A stretch of DNA of 64,000 nucleotides from the NCBI GenBank assembly GCA_032718865.1, contig JALUTQ010000038.1, forward strand, positions 186,001 through 250,000, read 5' to 3'. This document shows positions 41,234 to 52,294 of this stretch, one piece after another. Positions within the stretch are counted from its first letter, which is position 1, and every line of letters starts with the position of its first letter. This DNA comes from Tilletia caries (taxonomy: Eukaryota; Basidiomycota; Exobasidiomycetes; Tilletiales; Tilletiaceae). A program made the translations under genes and the position numbers. The notes under the pieces are model-generated. The model did no database searches. It was given only the letters and a program-made list of their open reading frames with translations, and had not been told where the DNA came from.

Positions 41234-44200
41234 TCAGCTAGTGCCTGATGAGCGTATGAACGTCTCATGGTTGTGTGTTTGTTCGAGCAACGACTGAAAG
41301 CGAGACGTACCTGATCGTTGATCTTCGCCTGGCGACACTCCAGCGAGGTTGTCCATGAAGACAATGGCTGCGTCAGAAACGAGTTGGTGTGCCGGAAGAA
41401 GCTCGGAAGTATGCCAGCTGTCTGAGACGGTCCAGAAAACTCGTAGGATATTGGCATAAGATGCAGCAAAGATGGCGTCGAACGTGGGTACTGATTGTCG
41501 CACTGCGCGACGACCGAGAAGGAAAACGCTGGTATGGGTTTGTTCTGGTGTATGAAGCTCATGAGTGAGAACATTCTGGATGTGGAAGAGATCCAGGATT
41601 CCGTCCGGTGCGTCCACGACCGCGTATGTACGGCTGGTGCTGGCGTTGTTTCGCACGCCAATGCCACCGAAGATGAGGTGGCCGAAAGTAAGAGTCGCAT
41701 GTTGCCTCATGCGTCGCATGATCTTGATCCCGTCGGACCGGCTGGACCAGATGGGAAGGAGGCAGAGGGTGGTATGAGAAAACGCATGGTGAAGGTGATT
41801 GCAAAGCTGATGGTAAATTTCGGAGTCGTACGCATCACCGGCCGACAACAATACCTCGACGATACCAATGGTTGAGAGAAGAGACTGAGACGTGAGCTGA
41901 TCGAAGACGGGACGCTTGATAGGAGGCATGCGCCTACTGATGGAGGCTTCAAGCTGGATCTCCTCGCGGGCGAGCTGATATTCAAATCGACCGTTGGTGA
42001 TGAATGCGGTCGTGTACGTTGTCTCGATCTCGCCATTTCGGTGACGATTTGTGGAGGTTCGACCAAGCTGACCATCCATCCTCTCAAAATGATAGGCTGA
42101 GAAGTGGCAGCAGGGTCCAAAGCGCCGAATATGTTCGGGCAGATGGGAGGCAAGGTGTAGGTTGTAGATGATTGCTCGGGCTCCAAACAGTTCGGCAGTT
42201 GTGCGACCATAGTCGCGGAGGATGGCATCCAGCTTGTCGATCTCGTTGGGCAGAATCGCCCTTCGCGCGGCCAACGTTGTGACAGCCGCCAGCTGGACCA
42301 CATTGCGCCACACCGTCCTCGCGTTCATTGGCGTGGTGTGTCGCAGTGTCTTGCGGGGCTTTTTGATCTTTGCTGCTGGTGGTTCTGGTAGCGATGCGAC
42401 CCCTTGCTGCCGTCGCTGAGCAACGGGATGAGGTGCCACACCTGCAGTTTTGTCCACCGACGTCACCACATGCTCTAAATCACCATTCGTCGTGAGGATT
42501 GGCCGCCATGCCACAAAAAGGAGGAGAGGAAGCAATCTTCGCCCTAACGTCGACCAATGTGCCGCAGTTGCAGACCCGCCACCTGGATCGCCAAGCCGTC
42601 GATCAGGGGCTTGCTCGGAATGGGGAACACGACAAGTCCCCAGCCCATGTTGAACAATCGCCAGGTGCTCGGCCGTGATAACCTCCCCTTGAATGAGAAC
42701 GCGATGGAAGAGTCGTTTGACGAGCCCCAGCTCGAGACAGTGCATGAAATACACGGGCGCTCTCGAGACTGATTGCCAGTAGGGCAGCTGGAGGAGTAGA
42801 CTTTCTCGTGCGCCTGTGTTTCGTTCGTGATATTCGCGCTGCTCCTTGTTCGTGAATGGCTGCTTGAACCGCTCCGCGTCTGATCGATGCTGGTGAGGGT
42901 CGCGCGTCTCGTTGGTGCGGTCGAAGGCCATCACTTTTGATTCGAAATTGACGGTACAAAAGCCACAAAACTCGCCCTTTCGCACGCTGTGGGACGGAAA
43001 CCCGCAAATCTTGTTCCGTCCAACCGTGTCTCCACAATAGAATGCTACACGGAGCCGCACGAGGCGCCCCTTTGGTGCCGAATGGGTGCGAATGATCACG
43101 CCTTTGTCCAGCTGAGCAAGCTCGTCGAGCATGGGCTTCAGATACTCGCCGACTCGCGTAGCCTTCGGCTCGCTAGGTCCGGGAGTACAACCTGCGATGT
43201 ATGTGGATGAGACACTGTATCGGAGACGAGGTGGAAGGTTCAGCACACACATCATCACAGCACCAGTGGAGTGCCAAGACGTGTACTGGCTTCGGAAAGG
43301 AGAGAACCAGTCAATGCCCAAGGAGGTGAGGATAGAGAGGCTGTGATCGGTGAAAGGTAGATTCCGCGAGTCGACCTCCGAACTCCAGGCGGAACCATCG
43401 TATATGTCTCGCATGGAAGAGACAGGGTCTCGATCCCTCCACTCCCCAAGCGCAGTTTCGATCCCTGGCTGTTGAAGCAGCCAAGTTAACCATTCGATGA
43501 GAGACTGGTACGAGAAAGTGACGAGGGGTTTGCCGGGTCGCTCGTATAGGGGCGTCTGGCACGAGACGCAGCTGTCCGATCCACCAGTCCCTCACGCTAG
43601 CCGTTCGCACTCAGGACATACTGCATGGTGCTGGAGCTGAGGAAGAATGCCCAAATGGCGACGGACTGTGTCTATCTGCAGTGGGACTGGGGAAGTGTCA
43701 GGATCGAGCAAAGGCTGAATGGCGGATGAGAAGAATGTTAGAAGTAAGCCGGCCGGCTCCCTTCCAAGGCCAAAGTAGACACAAAGGGCGGTCACCAACA
43801 CCATACACTTTCGAGCAAGGGCACTATATGCGCGCTGCTCAGCAAGGAGAGGGAGAGAGGTGAGTAATGCGGGCGCCCTTCTGTTTGTGTCAATCGATGT
43901 TGATGGTGGTTGTTGCTGCTCAGGATTTTCGATGTCTTCGAGGACAGAGAAAATGGCGCGGTCGGGATCTAGAACCGGATCTGCTTCCACACCGTCGTCA
44001 AACTCTGAGTCAGTATCATCGTCAGTACTGTCTCCACTGTCTAGGGAGACCGGAGAAGTTAGGACTGGACCTAACTGCAGCGTCTGCAGGAAATGAATCG
44101 AACTCCAATCCTTGGTCGAGGTCCAATCTGGGGAACCTGCCTCGTGAGATGCTGCGCCATGAGGGCCAAGACTGTTGAGAGATCGCTGGTGGTCCTCGTC

Positions 44201-44506
44201 GGTGACTGCATGAGACGGCTGGGAGGTGGATGCGGAAGTTGACGACTGAAGCTGATCAGAACCGCCAAGAAGGAATTGACCGCCTGCGTTGTGCCTCTCC
44301 TGTTGCGCTTTGTGATAGAAGTATGTGCGCTCGGAAACTTGACGAAGCTGCCGAGCAGAGGAGCCGCAGCCGTTTACGCTGCATCCGCACCACCACTTCC
44401 TAGTGGCTCGATCTTTTCCAGCCTTGCGTGGCGGCCCCGCGCGATGGGGGGGCATGAGGGAACGCTGCTGCTGGCCTGCTGGCCAACATAAACGGAGAAA
44501 TATCAA
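41234..44506 (-). CDS. Tnp2-type (CACTA/Plavaka-like) transposase
   Basis: Seen: minus strand. The N-terminal frame 44506-43592 has a cysteine cluster (WWCGCSVNGCGSS), Ser/Asp-rich linker and ends CPECERLA. The next frame resumes CVSCQTPLYERPGKPLVTFS and the block WLTWLLQQPGIETALGEW, then the 726-aa frame to 41234. That frame contains DWFSPFRSQYTSWHSTGAVM, NLPPRLRYS, GCTPGPSEP, GFPSHSVRKGEFCGFC and LHLASHLPEHIRRFGPCCHF. These match the Tnp2 core of basidiomycete CACTA-like elements. The two frames are separated by only 24 nt (GTGAGG...GACAG), too short for a normal intron, though splicing there would restore a CPEC...CVSC pair. It may be a tiny deletion. No terminal repeats were found. Confidence 0.72.
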
Positions 44507-44850
44507 ATTTTGTCAGAGCAGGAAGTGAGAGTACAGACAGCAGATGACACAGAGCGACTAGGGGAGTAGCCACAGAGCGTCCCCCTACGCCCTACCGGGA
44601 AGAGGGAGACGACCTGATATCATCGAACTTTGGCTGCAACACCCACGTCACTCACCGATGGCAGCCGTGGGTTGTATATAAGCTCTGTAGGCGTAGAGAA
44701 CGCAGATGAGCAGGAGTGAACAAGCAGCACGGAGGATGTGACAGGCTAGCCCGCTGAGCGCAGAACCGCTCTCTCTCACGGCTGCCGAGCTGATCTCCCA
44801 GCACTGATCACGTGACCTGCATCGTGCCGTGCGGAACTCTGAAAATTCAC
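44507..44850. other. Region upstream of the transposase
   Basis: It contains a TATATAAG box at about 44675 and no ORF. It would be the promoter of the Tnp2 gene and may hide the element terminus. Confidence 0.3.
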
Positions 44851-45112
44851 CAAGGTTTTGCCTCGTCGCACAGGTTAGTGCGAGGCCAGGGCGACGTCAG
44901 GTCAGAACCCTCAGTCGCGCGGGTCGGCGCAAGGCCTGCGCGAGTCGCGGCGCGCACAGGTTGTTCGTGCGAGCTCAGTATGGGCGACATAGCGTCGCTC
45001 AGACTCTCGGTGCGACCCTCAGTGTGAGACCTGGTCGCACATATGTCGCACGCGAGACCCTGTGCGATTACGGGTCTCGCACTGAACTGTGCGAGAACAG
45101 CTAAAATCCCTG
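44851..45112. repeat. GTGCGAG-rich short element
   Basis: It begins CAAGGTTTTGCCTCGTCGCA and ends CTGTGCGAGAACAGCTAAAATCCCTG-like, imperfect inverted ends. GTGCGA/TCGCAC words occur more than ten times. Related to 36169-36300. No target duplication found. Confidence 0.5.
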
Positions 45113-46162
45113 ATGAGTCCTTGCGGTCGTTAGCTCTTGACAGCTTTGACAAAGTCCTTTGGCTACGGTGGACGCGCAAGTAAAGCACATGTCTGCATGT
45201 GCGTCTAGATGTTCGTGATCGTCCGCAGCCTCATTAAAGTGCTGTCGAAAACTTGTGAGTGGAATGACCATAAGATTCGCCCAAACCTCCTTCAGTTCCT
45301 CGCTGTCGCCGCATATACGTTTCAGTCAGCTGGCTCGAAGTGGGTGGAGTCCTTGACCCTTGTCGTATGTACATTTCTCATAACACGAGATCCGTGATAA
45401 AACAGTCGAGCATGCGTGCCATTTTTGTAAGAGTGAGATTGTAGAAGGATTGGGACTTGAGAGGGCGGCACTGCAGGAAGGAGGGGAGCGGGCGGGCGGG
45501 AATAGCCACTCAGCCTATCGCACTCCCTTCTACAACTCATTTACATATGGGCCACTGGCTTCATGCGCAATCCATCAACAAGCACAGATGATTCATCGAC
45601 AAGCAAAGATGGCATCAGAATGAGATGTGTCACTGGGGGACTGTGCTTGCGGATGATTCGGCCCGGTCTTTCTCCGCCACGTCATCCTCGTCGATCTCCT
45701 CATCCTCATCTCATGAGCTCTCAAGCAATCGGTCCCAATGACCTCTCCAGCAGTCCCCCTGCTGCATCCATCGACCCTCATGGCCTTCAAGCAGTCCCCC
45801 TGAACACCCGCGTCTAGCCCTTCCCCGTTACGCTTGGGCGGACGGTATGAGGCTGTCGGATAAGGGTGCTTAAGAAGTTGCCATGGGACAACTGGCTCTT
45901 CAAGCAGCCGAACCTCGCCCACGCCCTCGCCCACTCACACTCACACTCGCAGTCTGCCGCCGCTGTTGCCGACCGGTTCCCACCACCGTCGTCGTCTCCC
46001 GTCCTCGGCGGGTCTCGCTACCCTTCCGTGTCTGTTCACCATTATCGTCTTCAGAGAAACCACCGCACTGTTTACTTGTCGCGACATGGCCTTCTATAAG
46101 AGCTGGACGCTCCTTCGGAGGACAACGCGGTAACAATGATTCTGGACTACGGCGAAGGCTCG
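45113..46162. other. No supported gene
   Basis: Short ORFs in several frames, a CTCACA repeat near 45932 and CT-rich stretches. Nothing recognised. Confidence 0.25.
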
Positions 46163-46430
46163 GACAGTTACTTGCAGTTGTCCATTTTGGGTATACAGTA
46201 CAGTACAGTTACAGTTATAACTTACCGCCAGCGCCCACAGTACAATTACAGTTACAATTAGGTGACTTTAAGCTATTACAGTTACTGTATTTTTTTTTTT
46301 CGTCGCGCACGGATCTCCAATCCCAGATTAAGTCAATGTATCAGTTACTAACAGTTACTGTAGAAAAGTCTCACAGTAACTGTAACTTAAAAGTAATTCA
46401 AGTCACAGTTTTGCCTTTCAAAATTGACAC
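46163..46430 (+). repeat. TTACAG dispersed repeat, copy 1
   Basis: About 260 bp shared with 50324-50580 in the same orientation, roughly 90-95% identical by eye, e.g. TTGTCCATTTTGGGTATACA and TTTCGTCGCGCACGGA. Rich in ACAGTTAC/GTAACTGT words on both strands. No coding content. Confidence 0.8.
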
Positions 46431-46510
46431 TATACAGTCCTTGTCGTGAGAACTGAGAAGTGAGATCTGCGGGAACTGTAAAAGTTACGGTCGCAGTCAC
46501 TTTCAAGGAC

Positions 46511-48082
46511 TAAGGTTGTCCACGGAGTTAAGCGGAGAGCTCCGCCTCCGCGTCTCGAAATTCCGCTGGAATTTACATTTTCCAGAGCAAGCTCCGCCTC
46601 CGTCAAATACTAGAAAGCGGGAGAAAAAGAGCTCCGTGCTCCGACGGAATTTTATGAAATTCGTAATGCCAGCTCCGCGCTCCGCGTAATTTTTGCTGAT
46701 TTCAAGATTGCTCCTCCGTCCTCTGTGTGTGCGGAGCCCGGAATTCCGCGGAACTTCCGCGGAGCTCAGTCGTGATATGAATGACTTCCATGACAACTTT
46801 TACTTGAGCGTAGCGACATTGCTAGTGCCTCATATCGTTTCTAATACAATCAAAGTACCTCTTGAAAGGTGTGAAAGGACAAATGTGCATCTTAATGCCA
46901 TTGTTGTGTCCTGAAGTTGCTAATTTTCCCAGAATTCCGCACGATTCCGCGGAATTTTGACGGAATTCCGGCGGAGCGCGCTCGAAATGAGGTCACGTGA
47001 CTCTTATTTTTGACTGTCACGTGACTTCATAGCTCCTTCGGAACTCCGCGGAAGTTCCGTGAAATCTACGAAATCATTTGGCCAACTCCGCTAAGGTTGT
47101 CCCCGGAGTTGACGCGGAGCTGGGGTTTTGTGGACTCCGCACTCCTCCGACGGAGGCGGAGCGCGGAACCCACTTTTGAGAAATTTTTAATCTAAAAAAA
47201 GCACGGAGTCCACCTGGAGGACTCCGCCGGAATTTACGCGGAGCGCGGAGCCCAATCCTGGGCCCACTGGCCAAAAGTGCGGAGCACGGAGCCGTCAAAA
47301 TGATGTGACAATTGCGGCGGAATCTCCGCGGAATTCTGTCGGAGCTGTGAGGTCATATGATAGTCAAAAATAGGGGTCGCGTAACCTCAATTTGGGTGCG
47401 CTCCGCCGGAATTCCGCAAAAAATCCGCGGAAATGTGCGGAATTCCGAGAAAATAGGCTTCGTCGAGACACGCTCAAGGGATAAGACAGGCATCATCATC
47501 CGTTGAGAGCTTCAAAATAGCACTGGAGTCAATACCGCAACAATGTCGAACGGTGAATTTATAGCTCTGATTGTATTAGAGTCATTCTGAGGGCAACTTA
47601 GACCACCACTGCGCTCCGACGGAATTCCGCGGAATTCCGAGCTCCGCATACACGGAGCACGGAGGAGTATTATGAAAACGCACAGAAAAAACGCGGAGCG
47701 CGGAGCTGGGATTTCAACTTTTGTCAAATTCCGTCGGAACGCGGAGCTGGTTTTTTTCAGCTCTGTTCTAATCTGCGGAGGCGGAGCTCGCCTCAACAAG
47801 TCAAAATTCCGGCGGAATTTAGAAGTGCGGAGGCGGAGCCCTCCGCGTTACTCCGGGGACAACCTTAGCCTCCGCGCTCCGCATATTTTTCAAGAAAGCT
47901 CATCATCGGGCTCCGCACTCCGCATAAACCCCGACGGAGTCCGCCGAGCGGACTCCATGTGTTTCGAAGTTCAAACATTTTCAAAAAATGAGCTCCGCGC
48001 TCCGCCTCCAGCGGAGCGCTCCGTCGGAGGAGCGCGGAGTCCGCAAAACCCGAGCTTTGCGCCAGCTCCGTAGACAACCTTA
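46511..48082. mobile_element. CTCCG-rich hAT-like MITE carrying a nested copy of its own family
   Basis: Outer ends TAAGGTTGTCCACGGAG and CTCCGTAGACAACCTTA are inverted. The interior is packed with CTCCG, GGAATTCCGCGG and similar words and has the same paired TCACGTGAC boxes (about 46992 and 47018) as the element at 30330. Without the inner copy the outer element is about 790 bp. No target duplication remains for the outer copy. Confidence 0.7.
47092..47867. mobile_element. Inner nested CTCCG MITE, 776 bp
   Basis: Perfect 18-bp TIRs TAAGGTTGTCCCCGGAGT / ACTCCGGGGACAACCTTA. Flanking octamers AACTCCGC and GCCTCCGC agree in 6 of 8 bases, an imperfect duplication. Confidence 0.7.
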
Positions 48083-48182
48083 ACTAATCATGACTAAGTA
48101 CGACTAATCACGACTAACTACGACTAGACGCGACTAGATCCAACTGGGTACAGCTCCAGTCAGTCCTGAACGCGGGAACGTC
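48083..48182. repeat. CGACTAA short tandem words
   Basis: Six near copies of ACTAATCACG/ACTACGACTAG in 60 bp directly after the CTCCG element, before the kinase stop codon. Confidence 0.5.
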
Positions 48183-49816
48183 TTACATGTTCTTTTCGAC
48201 CTGGCGCAGCTGGATATTTGCCTTGAGAATCACGTCTCGGGGACGGATGCGGCTGTACGGGTCCTTTCTCAGCAGTTGTGCTACCAACAGGCGGAGTTCG
48301 GCAGAGTAGTGGCCGGGCAGCGGAGGAGCCGCAACAGAGCGAGATACCAAAGAGTTGTGGTCGACCACACCATTTGGACGAAGGAAAGGAGTTTTGCCCG
48401 TACATACCTCGTACAGCGTTATGCCGAGAGCCCATGCGTTGACGGCCTCGTCGTACGCCCTGGTATTTTGGGCCGCGAAGATTTCGGGAGCCATATAAAT
48501 TCGAGTTCCACAATGAGTTCGGGCCAGTTGATCAGGGCCCAACACTCTCGAAAGACCAAAGTCTACGATCTTGTACCCTCCCTCCGGCCGCACCAGAATG
48601 TTTGCCGGCTTCAAATCTCGGTGGAGAATGGTCTCGCCTGGGCTTGCTTCGTCTTGTACATAGGCCAAAGCTGCAGCCACATCTCCCGCCAGGTCCCACA
48701 CCTCCGCCTCCTCCACTTTCTGTCTGTGAAGGTTTAGATGAGGTCACGGAATATTTATGAACGTCAACACGCGGGAAGTTGAGAATTTCAAAAGCTGATC
48801 ATCGATCGAACTCACTTTCTCCTTTGCATTTTAAGCAGTGCATCATCCAGTGAGCCTCCGCTCACCAGCTCTTGATGCAAAATTAGATAGCTGTCCGTCG
48901 ATGTTTGGAGTGGGAAGTTCTCGTTAGCATCTTGATTTCTCGATCTATTTGCATGTTGGAAACGAGAGGTACTCACTGGGAAGTCATCCGAAAATCCAAC
49001 AGACGTACCACATTTGGATGCCGCAGCGACATTTGAAGAGCGGCCTCTTCGTACACCCTTGCTCGAGCAGCCGCTTCCTCCGGCAGCTGCACGATCCACA
49101 CAAAAAGTAGGTTTATCGTTTACGACATCACAGGCAAGGCACGAATCTGCGAGATCGGCCATCTTCAGGTGAAGATCGTCGACGTCCAGTGGCGGTCGAG
49201 CACCGTGCCAAATCTCGTCTCCTTAGTCCGTACTGCGCGTCCTTGGTGCCGTATACGCAGATGGCTTGTAACCACATCGATGTCTCCATGACCTGCCTTC
49301 TTAAGTAGCTGCCAACAGACAGGTCTGGATCTTCGTCTTGCCATACGTCCTCGAACGAGTTCGCAAGGCCGTATGCTCCTACTGCAGAATGTTTTTTGAA
49401 AGCCTGAAAGATTCTCAGCAGTGGAATCGACAGCGCGGTCCTAACTTGCTTCGTCGAAGCCGGGAAGAGACGTTTTGAAATCATGGTTTTGGCAAGACAG
49501 GGCCGGCAGCTCGCCACGCTGATTCGATAGACCCCTAGCAGGTCGTACACTTTGACGGTCGTCGCGCCGGGATCAGGGCTGTCCTTCGCATTCGCGTCGC
49601 ACTTCACATCCTGTCCAGACTCACGATGTTTGGTGCTTGATTGTATGCCGCCAAAAGCGATGGAACGAGTTCAAACCAGTCCTTGAAGTTCGAATCTTCC
49701 GGTTGCCCGATGTCGCTGGCCCTTTCCCGTCGTCTCCCGCCCGTAGTCGGCTGCGATGCGGGACTGCCTGGATTAAAATCATAGTCCTCCCCCCTTGATA
49801 CGCGTCGTTGTTGCAT
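48183..49816 (-). CDS. Protein-kinase-like gene, N-lobe incomplete
   Basis: Seen: minus strand. The terminal exon runs from about 48757 to 48183 and holds catalytic loop HRDLKPANILV, DFGLSRV, THCGTRIYMAPEI, and the alpha-F segment NAWALGITLYEVCTGKTPF. Two upstream exons fit by GTGAGT...AG introns: YLILHQELVSGGSLDDALL (about 48816-48890) and ARVYEEAALQMSLRHPNVVR (about 48977-49093, alpha-C/beta-4). This is a Ser/Thr kinase of NEK/ULK-like appearance. I find no glycine-rich loop or VAIK lysine. Further upstream, 49140-49816 codes a non-kinase part with frameshifts (GDEIWHGARPPLDVDDLHLK, AYGLANSFEDVW). It may be a degraded or a fused gene; given the setting it may travel with mobile DNA. N-terminal limit is uncertain. 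Confidence 0.6.
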
Positions 49817-50323
49817 ATTGTCTCAAGGGTCTGATCGGGTCTGTGGTGCTGCCGCCGGCGGGGTACCATGCTGTTCAAGGCCGAAGATGGCGGGGTTGGG
49901 ATGCTTCGGTGACCGTGGACGTCTCATGTATCCAGTGTGAGATCGCGGCGACTCGTAGTGGCCCCCATTCGTTGTCTCCTTCTCCCGGTTGGGCCCTCCG
50001 AAAGATCCGTCTCCAGGACGCACACCCAGTTCATTTTCGAGGGCAGCAGTTGGTCAGACGTCGTGGGATTTCTGGTCGTTGATTCTCGTTGCTTGTCGAT
50101 GCGCCGATGCCTGACTAGGCGGCCAAGGGCGGCAGCACGGATGGGCAGCAGCAAAGGCGGATAGCAGCTAGGATCAAGGGCGGACGCCGGACAGACAAAA
50201 GTGATCAGCAGTGAGCGAGCGAAGAGCAACCGGGTGTGTGCTGACTGCTGGCGAACAGGCTAGGTAACAGGAAGAGAAGGTAGTGTAAGCACGCAACGCA
50301 TCAATAGAAGCAAGGCTCGGAAA
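49817..50323. other. Region upstream of the kinase-like gene
   Basis: Open stretches without recognisable content. Presumed promoter of the kinase-like gene. Confidence 0.25.
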
Positions 50324-50900
50324 GTTACTTACAGTTGTCCATTTTGGGTATACAGTACAGTACAGTTACAGTTATAACTTACCGCCAGCGCCTACAGTAC
50401 AGTTACAGTTACAATTAAGTGACTTTAAGTTACTACAGTTACTGTATTTTTTTCGTCGCGCACGGACCTCCAATCCCAGTTTAAGTCACTGTAACAGTTA
50501 CTAACAGTTACTGTAGAAAAGTCTCAAAGTAACTGTAACTTAAAAAGTATTTAAGTCACAGTTTTGCCTTTCAACTGTAAGTAACTGTACGTCAACTGTA
50601 AGTAACTGTACGTGGCTGTCAGTGGCGGTAAGTGTTTTCTCAAACTGAAAGTGACTGCCAGTAGTTTTTTCCAATTTAAACAGTGCTGTATAGTCATAGT
50701 AAGTTTGAACAGTCTGGGGTCCGAAAAAAATCCAACTTAATCAACTATTAAGTTGACTATACCCGGGCCCTACAGTTACAGTCAACTTAATTATTTTTCC
50801 GGCTCCGCCGCCTACAGTACAGTTACAGTTATGACTTATTAAGTCAACTTACCTACAGTTACAGTGGGCACAGTTATACAGTCGCCGGGCCTTGAATAGA
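50324..50900 (+). repeat. TTACAG dispersed repeat, copy 2 with extension
   Basis: 50324-50580 matches copy 1. The extra 300 bp continues in the same style (AACTGTAAGTAACTGTACGT, ACAGTTACAG), so this copy is longer. Confidence 0.75.
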
Positions 50901-52294
50901 AGGGCCGAAAAAGGACCGTAAATGCGCACTGGAAAGCTCGGGTGTTCTGCCGTCCGCGTGGTTGGCCCTTGAAGAAGAGTTGTGATGGTGTTGGGTCCCA
51001 GTTGTACAAATGGACTCAGGCTCAGATCTCGTGGACATTTGGGTCAGGTTTATTCAAGGTTTATTCAATGCGTCGCTGCATATCAACAACCATTGCTTGC
51101 CATCATCACCGTCGCCATCGCCTACTCTCGACGACTCGCGCTCCTTTTACGTACCGCAGTATACTGCAGTATGCCGCCAGAAAATCCAAACAGGACACAT
51201 TGCCTTTTTTGAAACCACCCATATTTTCCGACAGGATACAGTATGTTTTTTTTTTTTTTTTTTGTGGCAAAAAGTAGTACTGCAACAGTATACTGCAACA
51301 GGATACGGTATGTAGTATGTCGAAACACTGCAGGCAAGGCGCTGATATTCTAGACATCGTCAAGAAGATCCAATAGCAGTCAAATAACTAGATACAATTT
51401 ACAAATGGGTTGAGAGAATAAACTGGGAGCGAGAATCTGGAGAAGCAATGGACGAGTCACGTGTGAGTCATCCTGACCGTCTGGTGAAGAGTCTCACCAT
51501 TGAGTCAGGACCGATCATGGTACTCCGCATCTTTAAGACATTTCGGCGGAGTGTCACGGAATTCCGGAATTCCGTGCAAGCCCGCTCCGCAGCCTACTCC
51601 GTGTGCACAGTGCAACCATATCAATGCTCTCGCTCTTGCAGCTTGAGCGGTTCTTTTCATCGCTCTCGGAGCAGTAGTCCCTCTCTTCCTTGACTGTGTG
51701 GCAGCAGACGTATGTGAGGCCTGTGCTGAGAGGCCCCGCCTTTGACTGTTGCGTCATCCTGTCAGCAGCCTGTTCAAAAGGCTGCCGGAAGGCAGATCCC
51801 TCAGCTGGCGAGGTTGAGGAGCAAAGCTCCGAGACCACGTAGACCCTGAAATTTCCCCAATTGACGTGACGCTATGACAGAGTTTCATGCTTTCTACTTT
51901 CTAGATAACCGCCGTGAATCTCAAAAAAATCGTAACTTTTTCCAGGCTCAAACGATGCACCTCTCTGAAGACAGATACCTTTGATTCGATGAAATGCTAC
52001 CCGGAGACGTGCAAGATTGGATGGTGTTCATGAGCAAGGTGTCTGCAGAAGTCGTGGAGAGTGATGAGGATGACGATGGTGGTAGTGACCAGACGACCAT
52101 GCTGCAGAGGCCAGAGCGCCGAGGACTGTGCGGGGTCCGGTCACCAGCGGACGCGAGTCTCTCGTACGTCACGTGAACTCTAGTGCCCCTTCACAAAAGG
52201 CTTCCAGCAGGATTGTATAATTTCGTTGTACAGGCCTTCCCAAAAGGCTCAGTCAATCGGCATCTTCAGCCTTTTCCAAACCTGTGCCCTTACC
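50901..52294. other. Decayed repeat DNA, no clear gene
   Basis: It contains a T-run of about 18 at 51245-51262, a cluster of GTATACTGCA words at 51150-51310 and a CTCCG/GGAATTCC fragment at 51540-51600 like the MITEs above. A plus-strand ORF at 51994-52176 with an acidic stretch (VVESDEDDDGGSD) could be an element relic. Confidence 0.3.
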
